The notes: generated from the letters alone by a model not told the origin. Shown: positions 50,235-60,024, counted from the stretch's first letter. The stretch: DNA of 64,000 nt from Halarchaeum nitratireducens (GCF_014647155.1 NZ_BMOQ01000001.1:372001-436000), one strand, 5' to 3'. Program-made: numbers and translations.

Positions 50235-50900
50235 GTGATTCCGCTCGCCTTCGACTTCACGGACGAGTCGGTGCTCGTCGTCGGCGGCGGGACGGTCGGC
50301 GCGCGTAGGGCTCGGCGGTTCGCCCGCGAGGCGCGGACCGTCGTCCTCAGCCCCGCGTTCGCGGCCGCCGACTTCGGCGACGCCGAACTCGTGCGCGCGC
50401 GGGCGGACCGGGAGACGCTCGACGCGTGGCTGTCGCGCCTCGACCCGGCGCTCGTCGTCGCGGCGACGGACGACGGCGGGACGAACGAGACGGTCGCCGC
50501 GGCGGCCCGGTCGGCGGGCGCGCTCGTGAACCGCGCCGACCACGCGGGCGAGCGGGCGTTCGACGACGTCACCGTTCCCGCGACGGTCCGGGACGACCCG
50601 GTGACGATCGCGGTATCGACCGGCGGGACGAGTCCCGCGCTCGCCAAACGCCTCCGCGAGCGAATCGGCGAGGCGGTCGACGGAGCCGGGGCGATGGCGG
50701 ACCTCACTGCGGGACTCCGAGCGGACCTAGAGGCCGCGGGAGTCCCCCCGGAGGAGCGGCGCGACGCGCTCCGCGCCGTCGTGCGATCGGAACCGGTTTG
50801 GAAGGCTTTACGTAGCGCAGACACCAAGAGCGACCAAGCGGTCGACGACGCCGTCCGGCGGATCGTGACGGACGTCGTCGACACGGAGTACACAACGTGA
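50235..50900 (+). CDS. Precorrin-2 dehydrogenase/siroheme synthase (Met8/CysG-N type)
   Basis: A 221-residue NAD-dependent enzyme in siroheme or alternative heme synthesis. The Rossmann motif SVLVVGGGTVGARRARRFAR is at the N-terminus. LVVAATDDGGTNETVAAAAR and VNRADHAGERAFDDVTVPAT follow, then AVSTGGTSPALAKRLRERIG, all hallmarks of the family. GTG at 50235 gives the family start IPLAFDFTDES. The stop overlaps the hemA GTG, so both tetrapyrrole genes are one operon. Confidence 0.9.
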   Translation: MIPLAFDFTDESVLVVGGGTVGARRARRFAREARTVVLSPAFAAADFGDAELVRARADRETLDAWLSRLDPALVVAATDDGGTNETVAAAARSAGALVNRADHAGERAFDDVTVPATVRDDPVTIAVSTGGTSPALAKRLRERIGEAVDGAGAMADLTAGLRADLEAAGVPPEERRDALRAVVRSEPVWKALRSADTKSDQAVDDAVRRIVTDVVDTEYTT

Positions 50901-52216
50901 ACCGGAACACGAGCGTCGTCTCGGGCGTCCGCGTCGCCCGCCCCGAGGCGACCGTCGAGGACATCGAGGACGCCCGAGCGGAGAGCACCGCGGCTCTGCT
51001 CGACGAGCTCGGCGCCCAGGGGGGTGTCGAGGAGGCGTACGCGCTCCAGACGTGCAACCGCGTCGAGGCGTACGTCGTCACCACCGACCCGGAGACGGGG
51101 CGCCGGGCCCTCGACGCCGTCGGCCTCGGCGAGCACCCCGCGGCCGTCGACTCGGGTCACGAGGAGAGCCTGCGTCACTTGATGCGCGTCGCGGCCGGCA
51201 TCGAGTCGCTCGTCCTCGGGGAGGACCAGATCCTCGGGCAGGTGCGTCGCGCCTACGAGACGGCGGTCGATTCGGGCGACATCGGTCCCGTCCTCGAAGA
51301 GGGCGTGACGAAGGCCATCCACGTCGGCGAACGCGCGCGCACCGAGACGGCGATCAACGAAGGGGTCGTCAGCCTCGGGAGCGCCGCCGTTCACCTCGCC
51401 GGTTCGGAACTCGACCTCGCGGACGCGAGCGCGCTCGTCGTCGGCGCGGGCGAGATGGGATCGCTCGCCGCGAGGGCGTTCGACGCCGCGGGCGTCAAGG
51501 ACGTCGTCGTCGCCAACCGAACGCCGGAGCGCGCCCAGTGGGTGGTCGCGGACCTCGACGCCCCCGGACGCGCCGTCGGCCTCGACGCCCTCCCGCGCGC
51601 GCTCTCGGACGCCGACGTCGTCGTCGCCGCCACCGGGAGCGACGGTCCCGTCGTCACCCCGGCCGTCGCCGACGACGCGGGCGAGACCTTCTACGTCGAC
51701 CTCGGTCAACCCCGCGACGTCGCCCCGACCGTCGCCGACGACGCGGACGCGGCGGTCTACGACCTCGACGACTTAGAGGACGTCACCGACGAGACCCGGG
51801 AACAGCGGGCGAGCGCGGCCGTCGCCGTCGAGTCCATCGTCGACGAGGAACTCGACCGTCTCCTCTCGCAGTACAAGCGCAAGCGCGCGGACGCCGTCAT
51901 CGCGCAGATGTACGAGAGCGCGGAGCGGACGAAGGACCGGGAGGTCGCGACGGCGCTCTCCCGCCTCGACGCCGCGAGCGACGGCGGCATCGGCGACGCC
52001 GAACGCGAGGTCGTCGAATCGCTCGCCGACGCGCTCGTCTCGCAACTCCTCGCCGCGCCGACCCGGAGCCTCCGCGAGGCCGCCGGCGAGGACGACTGGG
52101 AGACCATCGCCACCGCCATCCGGCTCTTCGATCCCGACATCGACGGCGCCGATCCGGCCTTCGGCGACGGCGCGGAGTCACCGCGCTTCGCCGCCGCCGA
52201 GACCGAGAACGACTGA
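50897..52216 (+). CDS. hemA: Glutamyl-tRNA reductase
   Basis: A 439-residue NADPH enzyme that starts tetrapyrrole synthesis from Glu-tRNA. The catalytic cysteine is in ALQTCNRVEAYVV. The nucleotide fold is ALVVGAGEMGSLAARAFDAA, followed by DVVVANRTPERAQWVVADLD and the helical dimerisation domain with RKRADAVIAQMYESAERTKD. GTG start at 50897 overlaps the previous stop by 4 bp. A typical haloarchaeal acidic C-terminal tail is present. Confidence 0.94.
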   Translation: MNRNTSVVSGVRVARPEATVEDIEDARAESTAALLDELGAQGGVEEAYALQTCNRVEAYVVTTDPETGRRALDAVGLGEHPAAVDSGHEESLRHLMRVAAGIESLVLGEDQILGQVRRAYETAVDSGDIGPVLEEGVTKAIHVGERARTETAINEGVVSLGSAAVHLAGSELDLADASALVVGAGEMGSLAARAFDAAGVKDVVVANRTPERAQWVVADLDAPGRAVGLDALPRALSDADVVVAATGSDGPVVTPAVADDAGETFYVDLGQPRDVAPTVADDADAAVYDLDDLEDVTDETREQRASAAVAVESIVDEELDRLLSQYKRKRADAVIAQMYESAERTKDREVATALSRLDAASDGGIGDAEREVVESLADALVSQLLAAPTRSLREAAGEDDWETIATAIRLFDPDIDGADPAFGDGAESPRFAAAETEND

Positions 52217-52262
52217 GACGCGGGCCCCCATCGTTTTGGGGGTCGCCGCCGTCCCCACGAGT

Positions 52263-52538
52263 ATGAGCGCGCCACTCACCGACGAGGAGATCGAGGACCG
52301 ACTCCCCCCCGAGTGGGAGTACGTCGACGACGAGATCGTCCGTAGCTACGACTTCAACGACTACCTCGCGGGCGTCGCGTTCGCGAGCGAGATCGCCGAC
52401 CTCGCCGACGAGGCCTTCCACCACCCGACGATCGTCATCGAGTACGACACCGTCGAGGTCCGCTTCACGAGTCACGAGGCCGGCGGCGTCACCGAACAGG
52501 ACCTCGAACTCGCGGCGGAGTGCGACGCGATCCGATAG
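52263..52538 (+). CDS. phhB: Pterin-4a-carbinolamine dehydratase
   Basis: A 91-residue PCD/DCoH-fold enzyme that recycles oxidised pterin cofactors. LTDEEIEDRLPPEWEYVDDE begins the fold, and the active-site motif EAFHHPTIVIEYDTVEVRF contains the two catalytic histidines. TSHEAGGVTEQDLELAAECD closes it. The stop is immediately followed by the ATG of the next gene. No pterin-dependent hydroxylase is nearby. Confidence 0.9.
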   Translation: MSAPLTDEEIEDRLPPEWEYVDDEIVRSYDFNDYLAGVAFASEIADLADEAFHHPTIVIEYDTVEVRFTSHEAGGVTEQDLELAAECDAIR

Positions 52539-52913
52539 ATGGAGGGGCGGTACGTCTTCGGGGTCCGCTTTCGCCTCGACCCGACGCGCGACGTGACCGT
52601 CGATCCCGACGAGTTCGAGACGCGCCTCTCCCGGCCCGCCGAGACACCCGGCGAGGAGGGATGGCTCTTTTTCCGCGATAACCTCTGGCGCGGCGACCTC
52701 GCCGACGAGTCGCACTTCCGGGAGCTGACGGCGGCGGCGCTCGGCGGCGTCACCGTCCTCAACGTCGACTACCGGGCCTTCGAGGTGGACGCGGCGTACC
52801 GGGAGGCGTTCCGTGCGGCGATCGCGGCGGACCTCGACGCCTTCCGCGCCGACACCGTCGACGAGGTCGTACGCAAGTACCTCGGGAGCAGTCTCGAAGT
52901 CGACTCGGAGTAA
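52539..52913 (+). CDS. LWR-salt protein
   Basis: A 124-residue haloarchaeal family protein recognised by the central Leu-Trp-Arg motif (FFRDNLWRGDLADESHFREL). The rest is GRYVFGVRFRLDPTRDVTVD and LNVDYRAFEVDAAYREAFRA. Restricted to halophiles; function unknown. It abuts the pterin dehydratase stop and is presumably co-transcribed. Confidence 0.8.
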   Translation: MEGRYVFGVRFRLDPTRDVTVDPDEFETRLSRPAETPGEEGWLFFRDNLWRGDLADESHFRELTAAALGGVTVLNVDYRAFEVDAAYREAFRAAIAADLDAFRADTVDEVVRKYLGSSLEVDSE

Positions 52914-52947
52914 ACCACTTCCCGATCCGGGCCCTCCCTCTATCAGA

Positions 52948-53601
52948 ATGCAGACGCGCCCGGCCTACGACTACTGGCTGCTCGACCTCGACGGGACGCT
53001 CGTGGACACGGAGTGGACGTACGTCCGTGAGACCTTCGACCGCGTCGAGGATCGACTCGGCGTCACCTTCAGCGATCGGCAGGCGGAAGTGCTCTGGCAC
53101 GGTCTGGGCGGGGACCGCGACGACAGCCTCCGCGCGTGGGGGTACGACCCGGAGACGTTCTGGCCGGTCTTCGACGAGATCGACGACGCGACGGCGCGAG
53201 CGGAAGCCACCTACCTCTACGACGACGCGTCGTTCGTGGCGGCCCTCGACGGACCCGTCGGCCTCGTCACGCACTGCCCGGCGCCGATCACCGACGTCGT
53301 CCTCGACCGACTCGACGTCCGCGATTGGTTCGACGTCGTCCTCCCCTGCGACGAGGAGACGGGGTTCAAGCCGGACCCCGAACCGCTCCACCTCGCGCGC
53401 GCCGACCTCGGCGTCGACGCCGCCGCGCACGGCGTCTACGCGGGTGACGGAACGAGCGACGTCGACGCCGCCGCGAACGCCGGTCTCGACTCCATTCACG
53501 TCGAGCGCCACGACCCGGATCGTCGCGGCGTCTGCGTCCTCGGCGACCACCGGGTCGAGTCGTTCCACGACCTCGCGGGCTCCCCGAGCGGAAGCGATTG
53601 A
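52948..53601 (+). CDS. HAD-superfamily phosphatase
   Basis: A 217-residue haloacid-dehalogenase-type hydrolase. Motif I WLLDLDGTLVDTEW (catalytic Asp pair), motif II region VGLVTHCPAP, motif III GFKPDPEPLHLA, and motif IV VYAGDGTSDVDAAANAG. Cap domain type matches phosphoglycolate-phosphatase-like proteins. Substrate not deducible. The ATG at 52948 is 35 bp after the LWR-salt stop. Confidence 0.88.
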   Translation: MQTRPAYDYWLLDLDGTLVDTEWTYVRETFDRVEDRLGVTFSDRQAEVLWHGLGGDRDDSLRAWGYDPETFWPVFDEIDDATARAEATYLYDDASFVAALDGPVGLVTHCPAPITDVVLDRLDVRDWFDVVLPCDEETGFKPDPEPLHLARADLGVDAAAHGVYAGDGTSDVDAAANAGLDSIHVERHDPDRRGVCVLGDHRVESFHDLAGSPSGSD

Positions 53602-53687
53602 CGGGGCGCGACGCGCGCCGCCTCGCTACCGACGCTCGCGCCGCCGTCCGAACCACCCGTCCCAAGACACCCGTATCGGCCGTGACG

Positions 53688-55559
53688 CTACGCGTCCTCG
53701 TAGCCCGGTAGATCGGCGACGAGCCCCGAGAGACCGGTCAGCGCGTCGCCGAGCGCCCCGACGCCCGCCTTGTCCGCGCGGTCGGGGTTCGCGAGCGCCC
53801 GAACGCGCTCCGCGCCCACCGAGACGAACCCGAGGTCGAGCTTCGCGGCGCTCGCGCGCAGGGCGAGGCCGGCGTCGGCGTCCCCGCGCGCGACCGTCCG
53901 CGCCGGGGACTCGTGGGCGCGGACGGTGCGCTCGTACCCCCGGATCGCGGCCGGGTCGACGCCCGCCTCGTCGAGCGCGGCGTCGAACGTCGCGCGCAGG
54001 CCGCTCGCCGTTGTTCGGTTCACGAAGTCGACGTCAGCGTCCGCGAGGTCGACGAGACCCGAGACGTCGGCGGGGTTCCCCGCGGGGACGACGAGGCCCC
54101 ACTCGCGCGTCCACGCGGCGAGCTCCGCGGTCGCCGCGTCCGGTTCGTCGGGTCCGCTGGCGACGACGACGTCCGGGAGGCCGTCGCGGAGGCGGCGGAA
54201 CCCCGTGCGCGTCCCCGTCGCGAGGTAGCGTGGCTCGCGCACGCCGTCGAGCGCGCGGGCGAACAGCGGGTCGTCCTCGCCGACGCAGAGCACGGCGGGC
54301 GGGCGGACGTCCGGCGAGAACAGCTCGACGGTCACGCGCTCACCCGCCGCGAGATAGTCCGTGTCGGCGTCGACTTCGACGACGCCGTCCGCGTCGACGA
54401 GCGACGTCGTCGCGCCGCTCCCCTTGTCGACGGGGTAGACGAGCGTCTCGCCCGCACCGTCCGCGACGAGGCCGACCGGCATGAGGCGCGTGCGGCCCTG
54501 ACCGTAGCGCTCCCCGTCGGCGAGGCGGCCCGTGACGGTCGCGCGCTCTGACTCCGGGCGACCGGCGGCCTCGCGGATCGCGGGCGCGACGAACGTCCGG
54601 AAGATCGTGAGCGCAGAGACGGGATACCCCGGGAGACCGACGTACGCGGCCCCGCCGAGGCGGCCGACGAGCATCGGCTTCCCGGGCTTGATCGACACGC
54701 CGTGTAGGAGGAGGTCGCCGCGCTCCTCGATGACGCGGTAGACGACGTCCACGGCGGAGGCGGAGGTCGAGCCCGAACTCAACACGAGATCGCAGTCGTC
54801 GGCCGCGGTCCGGAGCTGGCGTTCGAGCTCGTCGTAATCGTCGCCCGCGTGCGGGTAGAGGACGGCCTCGCCGCCCGCCTCCTCGACGGCCGCGGCGATG
54901 GTGTAGCTGTTGACGTCGTGGATCTCGCCCGCGCGGTGATCGAGCGGTTCGCCCGGCCGGACGAGTTCGTCGCCGGTCGAGACGACGCCCACCGTCGGCG
55001 TCCCGCGAACGGGCACCTCGGCGACGCCGAGCGCGGAGAGCAGTCCGATCTCGCGCGGCGTGATGCGGGTGCCGGGGCCGAGGGCGCGCTCGCCCGCGGC
55101 GACGTCCGCGCCCGCGGCCATCACGCTGTCGCCGGGCGCGACCGCCGTCTCGAAGGCGATCCCGCCGTTCCCGTCGTCGGCCTCCCGCGTTCGCTCGACC
55201 GGCACGACGGCGTCCGCGCCGTCGGGCAACACCGCCCCCGTCGATATCTCGACGCACTCGCCCGCCTCGACCGAAACGTCCGGCTCCACGCCCGCGTGGA
55301 CGGTCCCGACGCGCGGGAGGACGACCGGATCGCGCTCGCTCGCGCCGACGGTGTCCGCGGCGCGCACCGCGTAGCCGTCCATCGACGCTCGATCGAACCC
55401 CGGTACGTCGATCCCCGCGTCGACGCGTTCGGCGAGCACTCGCCCGCGGCAGTCGTCGATCGGGACGGTCTCGGGCTTGGGGGCGATATCGAGCGACGCG
55501 ACGATCTCGTGCGCCTCCTCGGGCGAGGCGAGGTCGCGGAACTCCTTGCGGTCTGTCAT
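53688..55559 (-). CDS. moeA2: MoeA-like molybdopterin molybdenumtransferase with a C-terminal periplasmic-binding-protein-like domain
   Basis: A 623-residue fusion. Residues 1-405 are MoeA: VPGFDRASMDGYAVRAADTV, EISTGAVLPDGADAVVPVER, VGVVSTGDELVRPG and SSGSTSASAVDVVYRVIEER, ending with domain IV. Residues about 420-623 form a substrate-binding-like domain (DVVVASGPDEPDAATAELAA, LVVPAGNPADVSGLVDLADA, ARTVARGDADAGLALRASAA) as in molybdate- or LysR-type binding folds. It inserts molybdate into adenylylated molybdopterin; the extra domain may sense oxyanion. Second of two moeA genes, 34 bp after the first. Confidence 0.9.
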   Translation of the reverse strand: MTDRKEFRDLASPEEAHEIVASLDIAPKPETVPIDDCRGRVLAERVDAGIDVPGFDRASMDGYAVRAADTVGASERDPVVLPRVGTVHAGVEPDVSVEAGECVEISTGAVLPDGADAVVPVERTREADDGNGGIAFETAVAPGDSVMAAGADVAAGERALGPGTRITPREIGLLSALGVAEVPVRGTPTVGVVSTGDELVRPGEPLDHRAGEIHDVNSYTIAAAVEEAGGEAVLYPHAGDDYDELERQLRTAADDCDLVLSSGSTSASAVDVVYRVIEERGDLLLHGVSIKPGKPMLVGRLGGAAYVGLPGYPVSALTIFRTFVAPAIREAAGRPESERATVTGRLADGERYGQGRTRLMPVGLVADGAGETLVYPVDKGSGATTSLVDADGVVEVDADTDYLAAGERVTVELFSPDVRPPAVLCVGEDDPLFARALDGVREPRYLATGTRTGFRRLRDGLPDVVVASGPDEPDAATAELAAWTREWGLVVPAGNPADVSGLVDLADADVDFVNRTTASGLRATFDAALDEAGVDPAAIRGYERTVRAHESPARTVARGDADAGLALRASAAKLDLGFVSVGAERVRALANPDRADKAGVGALGDALTGLSGLVADLPGYEDA

Positions 55560-55593
55560 CGCTTCTCCCCCGTGCGTCGCCGAATCGTCGGGC

Positions 55594-56835
55594 TCACGGC
55601 TCCACCTCCCACTGCTCGACGGTGACGGTCTCGCCGGCCGCGTACCCCTCGACCGACTCGGGGATCACGACCCAGCCGTCCGCGAGCGCGACCGTCGAGA
55701 GGACGCCCGACCCGCTCGTGTGCACCGGCTCGGCGCGTGGGCGCCCCTTGCCCTCGGTGTCCGTTTCGCTCCCCTCGTCGAGCGTCACCCGCGCGTACGT
55801 CCGCACGCCGGGCTCGCTCCGCAGTTTGCCGGAGAGCTCGGCTTCGACGCTCGGGAACGCCGGGACGGGCATTCCGCCGGCGTCCTTGACGACCGGCCGG
55901 AGGAACTGGACGGCGTTGACGATGCAGGCGACGGGGTAGCCCGGCAGACAGAGCACCGGCGTGTCGTCGACGACCCCGGCCGCGACGGGATGGCCGGGCT
56001 TGAGCGCGACGCCGTGGAAGACGAGGTCGCCAAGGTCCGCGACGACGTCCGGCGTCAGATCGCGTTCGCCGACGCTCGATCCGCCGGTGGTGACGACGAC
56101 GTCCGCGTCGACGTCGCCGCTGATGGCCTTCCGGAGCGCGTCGGCGTCGTCCGTCACGACGTCCCGATAGCGCGCCGTCGCGCCCCACGACTCGACGAGG
56201 CGCGAGACGGTGAGGCCGTTCGTCTCGATCATCTCGCCCGGTTCGGGGTCGGATTGCACGAGCTCCTCGCCCGTCGGGATCACCGCGACCGACGGTGGGT
56301 CGTACACCTCGACCTCGCCGACGCCGCTCGCCTTCAACAGCCCGAGGTCGGAGGGGCGGAGCCGGTGGCCGGCGTCGTGGAGGCGCTGATCGGCCGCGAC
56401 GTCCTCGTCGGGCGCGCCGACGTTCTCGCCGACCGCGACGCCGTCCAGCACCTCGACGTCGCCGCCGTACTCCTCGACGGCCTCGATCATCACGACGGCG
56501 TCCGCGCCGTCGGGGAGTTCGCTCCCCGTGTGGACGCGCACGGCGGCGTTCGGCCTCATCTCCTCGGCCGCCCGCAGGACCGCGGGGTCGCGATCGCTCG
56601 CGCCGACGGTGTCCGCGGCGCGCACCGCGTAGCCGTCCATCGCCGCGCGCTCGTAGCCCGGGACGGCGCGGGCAGCGCGAGTCGGCGCGGCGAGGGTCCG
56701 CCCGGCCGCGTGCGCGACCCCGACGGTCTCCGTCCGCCCGTGGGGCGCGACGGCCTCGCGGAGCGCCGCGCGGGCCTCGGCCACCCGGGTGCGCTGTTTG
56801 AACCCGGCGCGCCGGCGGTCGTGTGATCCGGTCAT
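55594..56835 (-). CDS. moeA1: MoeA-family molybdopterin molybdenumtransferase
   Basis: A 413-residue canonical MoeA/gephyrin-E domain: VPGYERAAMDGYAVRAADTV, HTGSELPDGADAVVMIEAVE, AVIPTGEELVQSDPEPGEMI, VVTTGGSSVGERDLTPDVVA and VLCLPGYPVACIVNAVQFLR, ending with a small barrel (VIPESVEGYAAGETVTVEQW). It ligates molybdenum or tungsten to the pterin dithiolene. Forms an operon with the fused paralogue downstream. Confidence 0.92.
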   Translation of the reverse strand: MTGSHDRRRAGFKQRTRVAEARAALREAVAPHGRTETVGVAHAAGRTLAAPTRAARAVPGYERAAMDGYAVRAADTVGASDRDPAVLRAAEEMRPNAAVRVHTGSELPDGADAVVMIEAVEEYGGDVEVLDGVAVGENVGAPDEDVAADQRLHDAGHRLRPSDLGLLKASGVGEVEVYDPPSVAVIPTGEELVQSDPEPGEMIETNGLTVSRLVESWGATARYRDVVTDDADALRKAISGDVDADVVVTTGGSSVGERDLTPDVVADLGDLVFHGVALKPGHPVAAGVVDDTPVLCLPGYPVACIVNAVQFLRPVVKDAGGMPVPAFPSVEAELSGKLRSEPGVRTYARVTLDEGSETDTEGKGRPRAEPVHTSGSGVLSTVALADGWVVIPESVEGYAAGETVTVEQWEVEP

Positions 56836-56992
56836 GCGAACGACTAGGGCCCGCCAGCCGAAAAGCGCCCGGGATCACCCCACGCCCGACCGTTAAACCG
56901 AGTTAAATCGGGTTAAACGGCACTCAAACCGCCGTATAGGTCGACACCGTTCAATACCCCTGCGACCCACGGCCCGGGTGGAGGCACGACCA

Positions 56993-57946
56993 ATGACGCT
57001 CACCAAACTCGGCACCGTCGCGCTCGTCGCGCTGCTCGTCACCGCGGGCGGCGCGAGCGCGGCGACCATCGGTACCAACGCGGGAGCCACCACGGCTGCG
57101 ACCGTCGACGGCGACCTCGCGGCTGACACGAACGCGACCGGGAACGTGACCGTCGCGGCGAACGAGACGACGACCGCGACGGCGGACACGACCACGACCG
57201 AGAACACCACGACTAACGAAACGACGACTGAGAACACGACGACGACCAACGAGACGACGACTACAACGACTGAGAACACGACAACGACCAACGAGACGAA
57301 GACGGAGAACGAGACCACGACTAACGAAACGACGACTGAGAACACGACGACAACGACCAACGAGAACGAGACGAACGCGAGCGCCGGCCCGCCGACCGAC
57401 ATGCCGGCTCAGGCGCCGGACCGCGTCTCGTCGATCCACGGCCTCATCAACGCGTTCTTGAGCGGTGACGTGTCGAATCTCGGTGCCGCGGTCAGCGACG
57501 TCGCCGGCGGCGAGGCTAACGCGTCGGCGAACGGTCAGGCCAACGCATCGGCAAACGGTCACGCGAACGCGTCGGAACGCGGTAACGCCGAGGAGCACGG
57601 CCAGTCGAACGCCGACGAGGCTGACGACGACGACGGCTCCGATGCCGAAGAAACAGACGACGGCGACGCCGATGCCGGCGCGTCCGCGGACGCCGGCGCG
57701 CACGCCGGCGGTAGTGCGTCCGACGACGGTGACGCGAACGGTAACGCCGGTGGGAACGCCAACGCGAACGGTAACGCCGGTGGGAACGCCAACGCGAACG
57801 GTAACGCCGGTGGGAACGCCAACGCGAACGGTAACGCCGGTGGGAACGCCAACGCGAACGCGAACGGTAACGCCAACGCCGCCCTCCCGTCGACTGACGG
57901 GATCCGCGCGGCGCTCGACGCCGCCGTCGCGTCGGTCGTCGCGTAG
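56993..57946 (+). CDS. Secreted low-complexity protein with Thr-rich and NANGNAGG repeats
   Basis: A 317-residue protein. A Sec-type signal peptide (TLTKLGTVALVALLVTAGGA) is followed by a Thr/Asn/Glu-rich stretch (TTTENTTTNE units, many N-x-T sequons) to residue 125. A short globular patch follows (QAPDRVSSIHGLINAFLSGD), then NASANGQANASANGHANAS, an Asp-rich patch and four 10-residue repeats near residues 247-286. No membrane anchor. Probably exported and heavily glycosylated; function unknown. Confidence 0.7.
   Translation: MTLTKLGTVALVALLVTAGGASAATIGTNAGATTAATVDGDLAADTNATGNVTVAANETTTATADTTTTENTTTNETTTENTTTTNETTTTTTENTTTTNETKTENETTTNETTTENTTTTTNENETNASAGPPTDMPAQAPDRVSSIHGLINAFLSGDVSNLGAAVSDVAGGEANASANGQANASANGHANASERGNAEEHGQSNADEADDDDGSDAEETDDGDADAGASADAGAHAGGSASDDGDANGNAGGNANANGNAGGNANANGNAGGNANANGNAGGNANANANGNANAALPSTDGIRAALDAAVASVVA
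57731..57850 (+). repeat. Four 30-bp tandem repeats
   Basis: The unit is AACGCGAACGGTAACGCCGG plus TGGGAACGCC, four consecutive copies identical except for the first base of copy 1, then a partial copy. It encodes NANGNAGGNA in frame and is prone to copy-number change by slippage. Confidence 0.9.
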
Positions 57947-57965
57947 CGCCGGTTCGACCACCGCC

Positions 57966-57973
57966 TTTTTTCG
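57966..57973 (+). promoter_or_regulatory. Promoter of hsp20
   Basis: A T-rich box (CTTTTTTC) about 26 nt before the ATG at 57997. It can also serve as the poly-T transcription end of the upstream secreted-protein gene. Confidence 0.4.
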
Positions 57974-57996
57974 ACCCGGCGTCCCAACGAGCGAGT

Positions 57997-58347
57997 ATGA
58001 ATCGTCTCCGCGAGGCGCTCCGGGAACTCCCCGACGCCGTCTTCGTCGATCTCCTGGAGAGCGACGACGCATACCGGCTCGTCTTCGACCTCCCGGGCGT
58101 CTCCGCCGACGACCTCACGCTCGACGTCCACCCCTGCCGGCTCCACGTCGACGCCCGGCGCGGCAAGGACGTGCCCGACGGGTTCCGCTACGAGCGCGAG
58201 GAGCGCCCGCTCTTCGTCGAGTTCGACGTCCCGCTCCCGCCGAACGCGGTCGGCGAGGGGGCGTCCGCGACGCTCGACGCCGGCGAACTCGACGTGACGG
58301 TCCCGAAAGCCGACCGGCAGGCCACCACCGTCCCCGTCGAGGAGTAG
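57997..58347 (+). CDS. Hsp20/alpha-crystallin family small heat-shock protein
   Basis: A 116-residue chaperone-like protein. YRLVFDLPGVSADDLTLDVH is beta2-beta3 of the crystallin domain. GFRYEREERPLFVEFDVPLP and ATLDAGELDVTVPKA provide the canonical PLP strand and final G-x-L-type strand. The C-terminal IxI-like tail is not clear. Followed by the ABC1 kinase gene after 1 bp. Confidence 0.85.
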   Translation: MNRLREALRELPDAVFVDLLESDDAYRLVFDLPGVSADDLTLDVHPCRLHVDARRGKDVPDGFRYEREERPLFVEFDVPLPPNAVGEGASATLDAGELDVTVPKADRQATTVPVEE

Positions 58348-58348
58348 C

Positions 58349-59998
58349 GTGGCGTCGCTGCGCGCTTACTGGCGGTTTGTCGTCGTCTGCTGGCGCTTCC
58401 TCCCCCTCGTCTGGTCGTACGCGCGCGACCGGCGCCGCTTTCTCCTCTTCGGCGGCCGCCGTAGCGTCTCGACGGATCGACAGCGCCGGCGCGCCGAGCG
58501 ACTCGTCGAGAACCTCCTCACGCTCGGGCCGACGTTCATCAAGCTCGGTCAGCTCCTCTCGACCCGCCCGGACGTCCTCCCGCCCGTGTACGTCGAGGAG
58601 CTCACCCAGCTACAGGACCGAGTGCCACCGGCCGACTGGGACGACGCCCGCGCGGTGTTGGAGGACACGGTCGGCCCCGTCGAGGAGGCGTTCGAGGACT
58701 TCGACACCGAGGCGATCAGCGGCGCGAGCCTCGGGCAGGTGTACACCGCCACCTACGAGGGCGAACGTGTCGCCGTCAAGGTCCGTCGACCGGCGATCGA
58801 GGCCCTCATCGAGGCCGACCTCCGCGCGATCCAGTGGCTGCTCCCCGCGCTCCTCTTCTTCGTGGACGACGCGCGGGCGTTCAGCCTCCGAAACGTCGCC
58901 GACGAGTTCTCGACGACGCTCCGCCAGGAGATGGATTACTCCCGCGAGGCGACGATGCTCGCGGAGATCCGCGCGAACTTCGTCGACGACCCCGACGTCG
59001 TCATCCCCGAGGTGTACGAGGAACGGTCGGGCGAGCGCGTGTTGACGATGCGCTACGTCCCCGGGACGAAGATCAGCGACACCGCCGAACTCGAACGCCA
59101 CGACATCGACCGGCACGCGGTCGCGGAGTCGCTGGAGCGCACCTACCTCCAGATGATCGTCACGGACGGCGTCTTCCACGCGGACCCACACCCGGGGAAC
59201 CTCGCCGTGCAGGACGACGGCACCATCGTCTTCTACGACTTCGGAATGAGCGGACGGGTCGACGAGGAGGTCCAAGACCACATCGTCGACTTCTACGTCG
59301 CCGTGGCCAACCAGGACATCGAGGCCATCCTCGATACGCTCATCGAGATGGGGACGCTGAGCCCCGACGCCGACCGCGCGACGATGGCGGAGGTGATGGA
59401 ACTCGCCATCGCGGACGCGCGTGGCGAGGACGTCGAACAGTACCGCGTCCAACAGATCGTCTCGAAGGTCGAGGACACGATGTACGAGTTCCCCCTCCGC
59501 CTCCCGCCGAACCTCGCGCTCGTCCTCCGCGTCGCCACCGTCGTCGAGGGCGTCTGTCTCACCCTCGACCCCGACTTCGACTTCGTCTCCGTCGCCACCG
59601 ACTACCTCGGCGAGCAGGGGTACTACGAGCGCGGCGCCCGGGAGCTCATCGCCGGGACGGGTAATCAGCTCGCCGCGTCGGCGCGCTCCTCGTTGCACCT
59701 CGCGCCGAAGCTCGAACGCGCGCTCGATCGGATCGACCGCAACGACTTCTACGTGGAGGCGGCCGTCGAGGACTCGACGGGATCGCTCGACGCCCTCGCC
59801 AAGCGCCTCGTCACCGGCCTGCTGTTCGGCGCCGGCGCCGTTTCGACGGGGCTGTTGTACGCCACGGCGGCCGAAACCGCGGCGCTCGCCGTCGGCGTCG
59901 GGACGTTCGGGGTCGGGTTCCTCTGCTGGCGGTCCTTCCGACGGCCGCGCGGTGGACGGGGCGCGGCCGGCCTCGCCGCCGGGCGTGGTGGGCGCTGA
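58349..59998 (+). CDS. ABC1/UbiB (AarF) atypical kinase family protein
   Basis: A 549-residue membrane-associated kinase-like protein. KxGQ-type motif [20 protein letters not shown], the A-rich loop [20 protein letters not shown], the ATP lysine in VAVKVRRP, catalytic [16 protein letters not shown] and the metal motif FYDFGMSG. Two C-terminal hydrophobic helices end the protein. The family supports isoprenoid-quinone synthesis in bacteria and mitochondria. GTG at 58349 begins [12 protein letters not shown], 1 bp after hsp20. Confidence 0.92.
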   Translation: MASLRAYWRFVVVCWRFLPLVWSYARDRRRFLLFGGRRSVSTDRQRRRAERLVENLLTLGPTFIKLGQLLSTRPDVLPPVYVEELTQLQDRVPPADWDDARAVLEDTVGPVEEAFEDFDTEAISGASLGQVYTATYEGERVAVKVRRPAIEALIEADLRAIQWLLPALLFFVDDARAFSLRNVADEFSTTLRQEMDYSREATMLAEIRANFVDDPDVVIPEVYEERSGERVLTMRYVPGTKISDTAELERHDIDRHAVAESLERTYLQMIVTDGVFHADPHPGNLAVQDDGTIVFYDFGMSGRVDEEVQDHIVDFYVAVANQDIEAILDTLIEMGTLSPDADRATMAEVMELAIADARGEDVEQYRVQQIVSKVEDTMYEFPLRLPPNLALVLRVATVVEGVCLTLDPDFDFVSVATDYLGEQGYYERGARELIAGTGNQLAASARSSLHLAPKLERALDRIDRNDFYVEAAVEDSTGSLDALAKRLVTGLLFGAGAVSTGLLYATAAETAALAVGVGTFGVGFLCWRSFRRPRGGRGAAGLAAGRGGR

Positions 59999-60024
59999 CG
60001 GGGGCGCTGGCGCGTTCCAAACCG

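Noticed and set aside
57731-57850. A CRISPR-like array
   Set aside because: The 30-bp units are contiguous with no spacers, lie in frame inside a gene and encode a peptide repeat.
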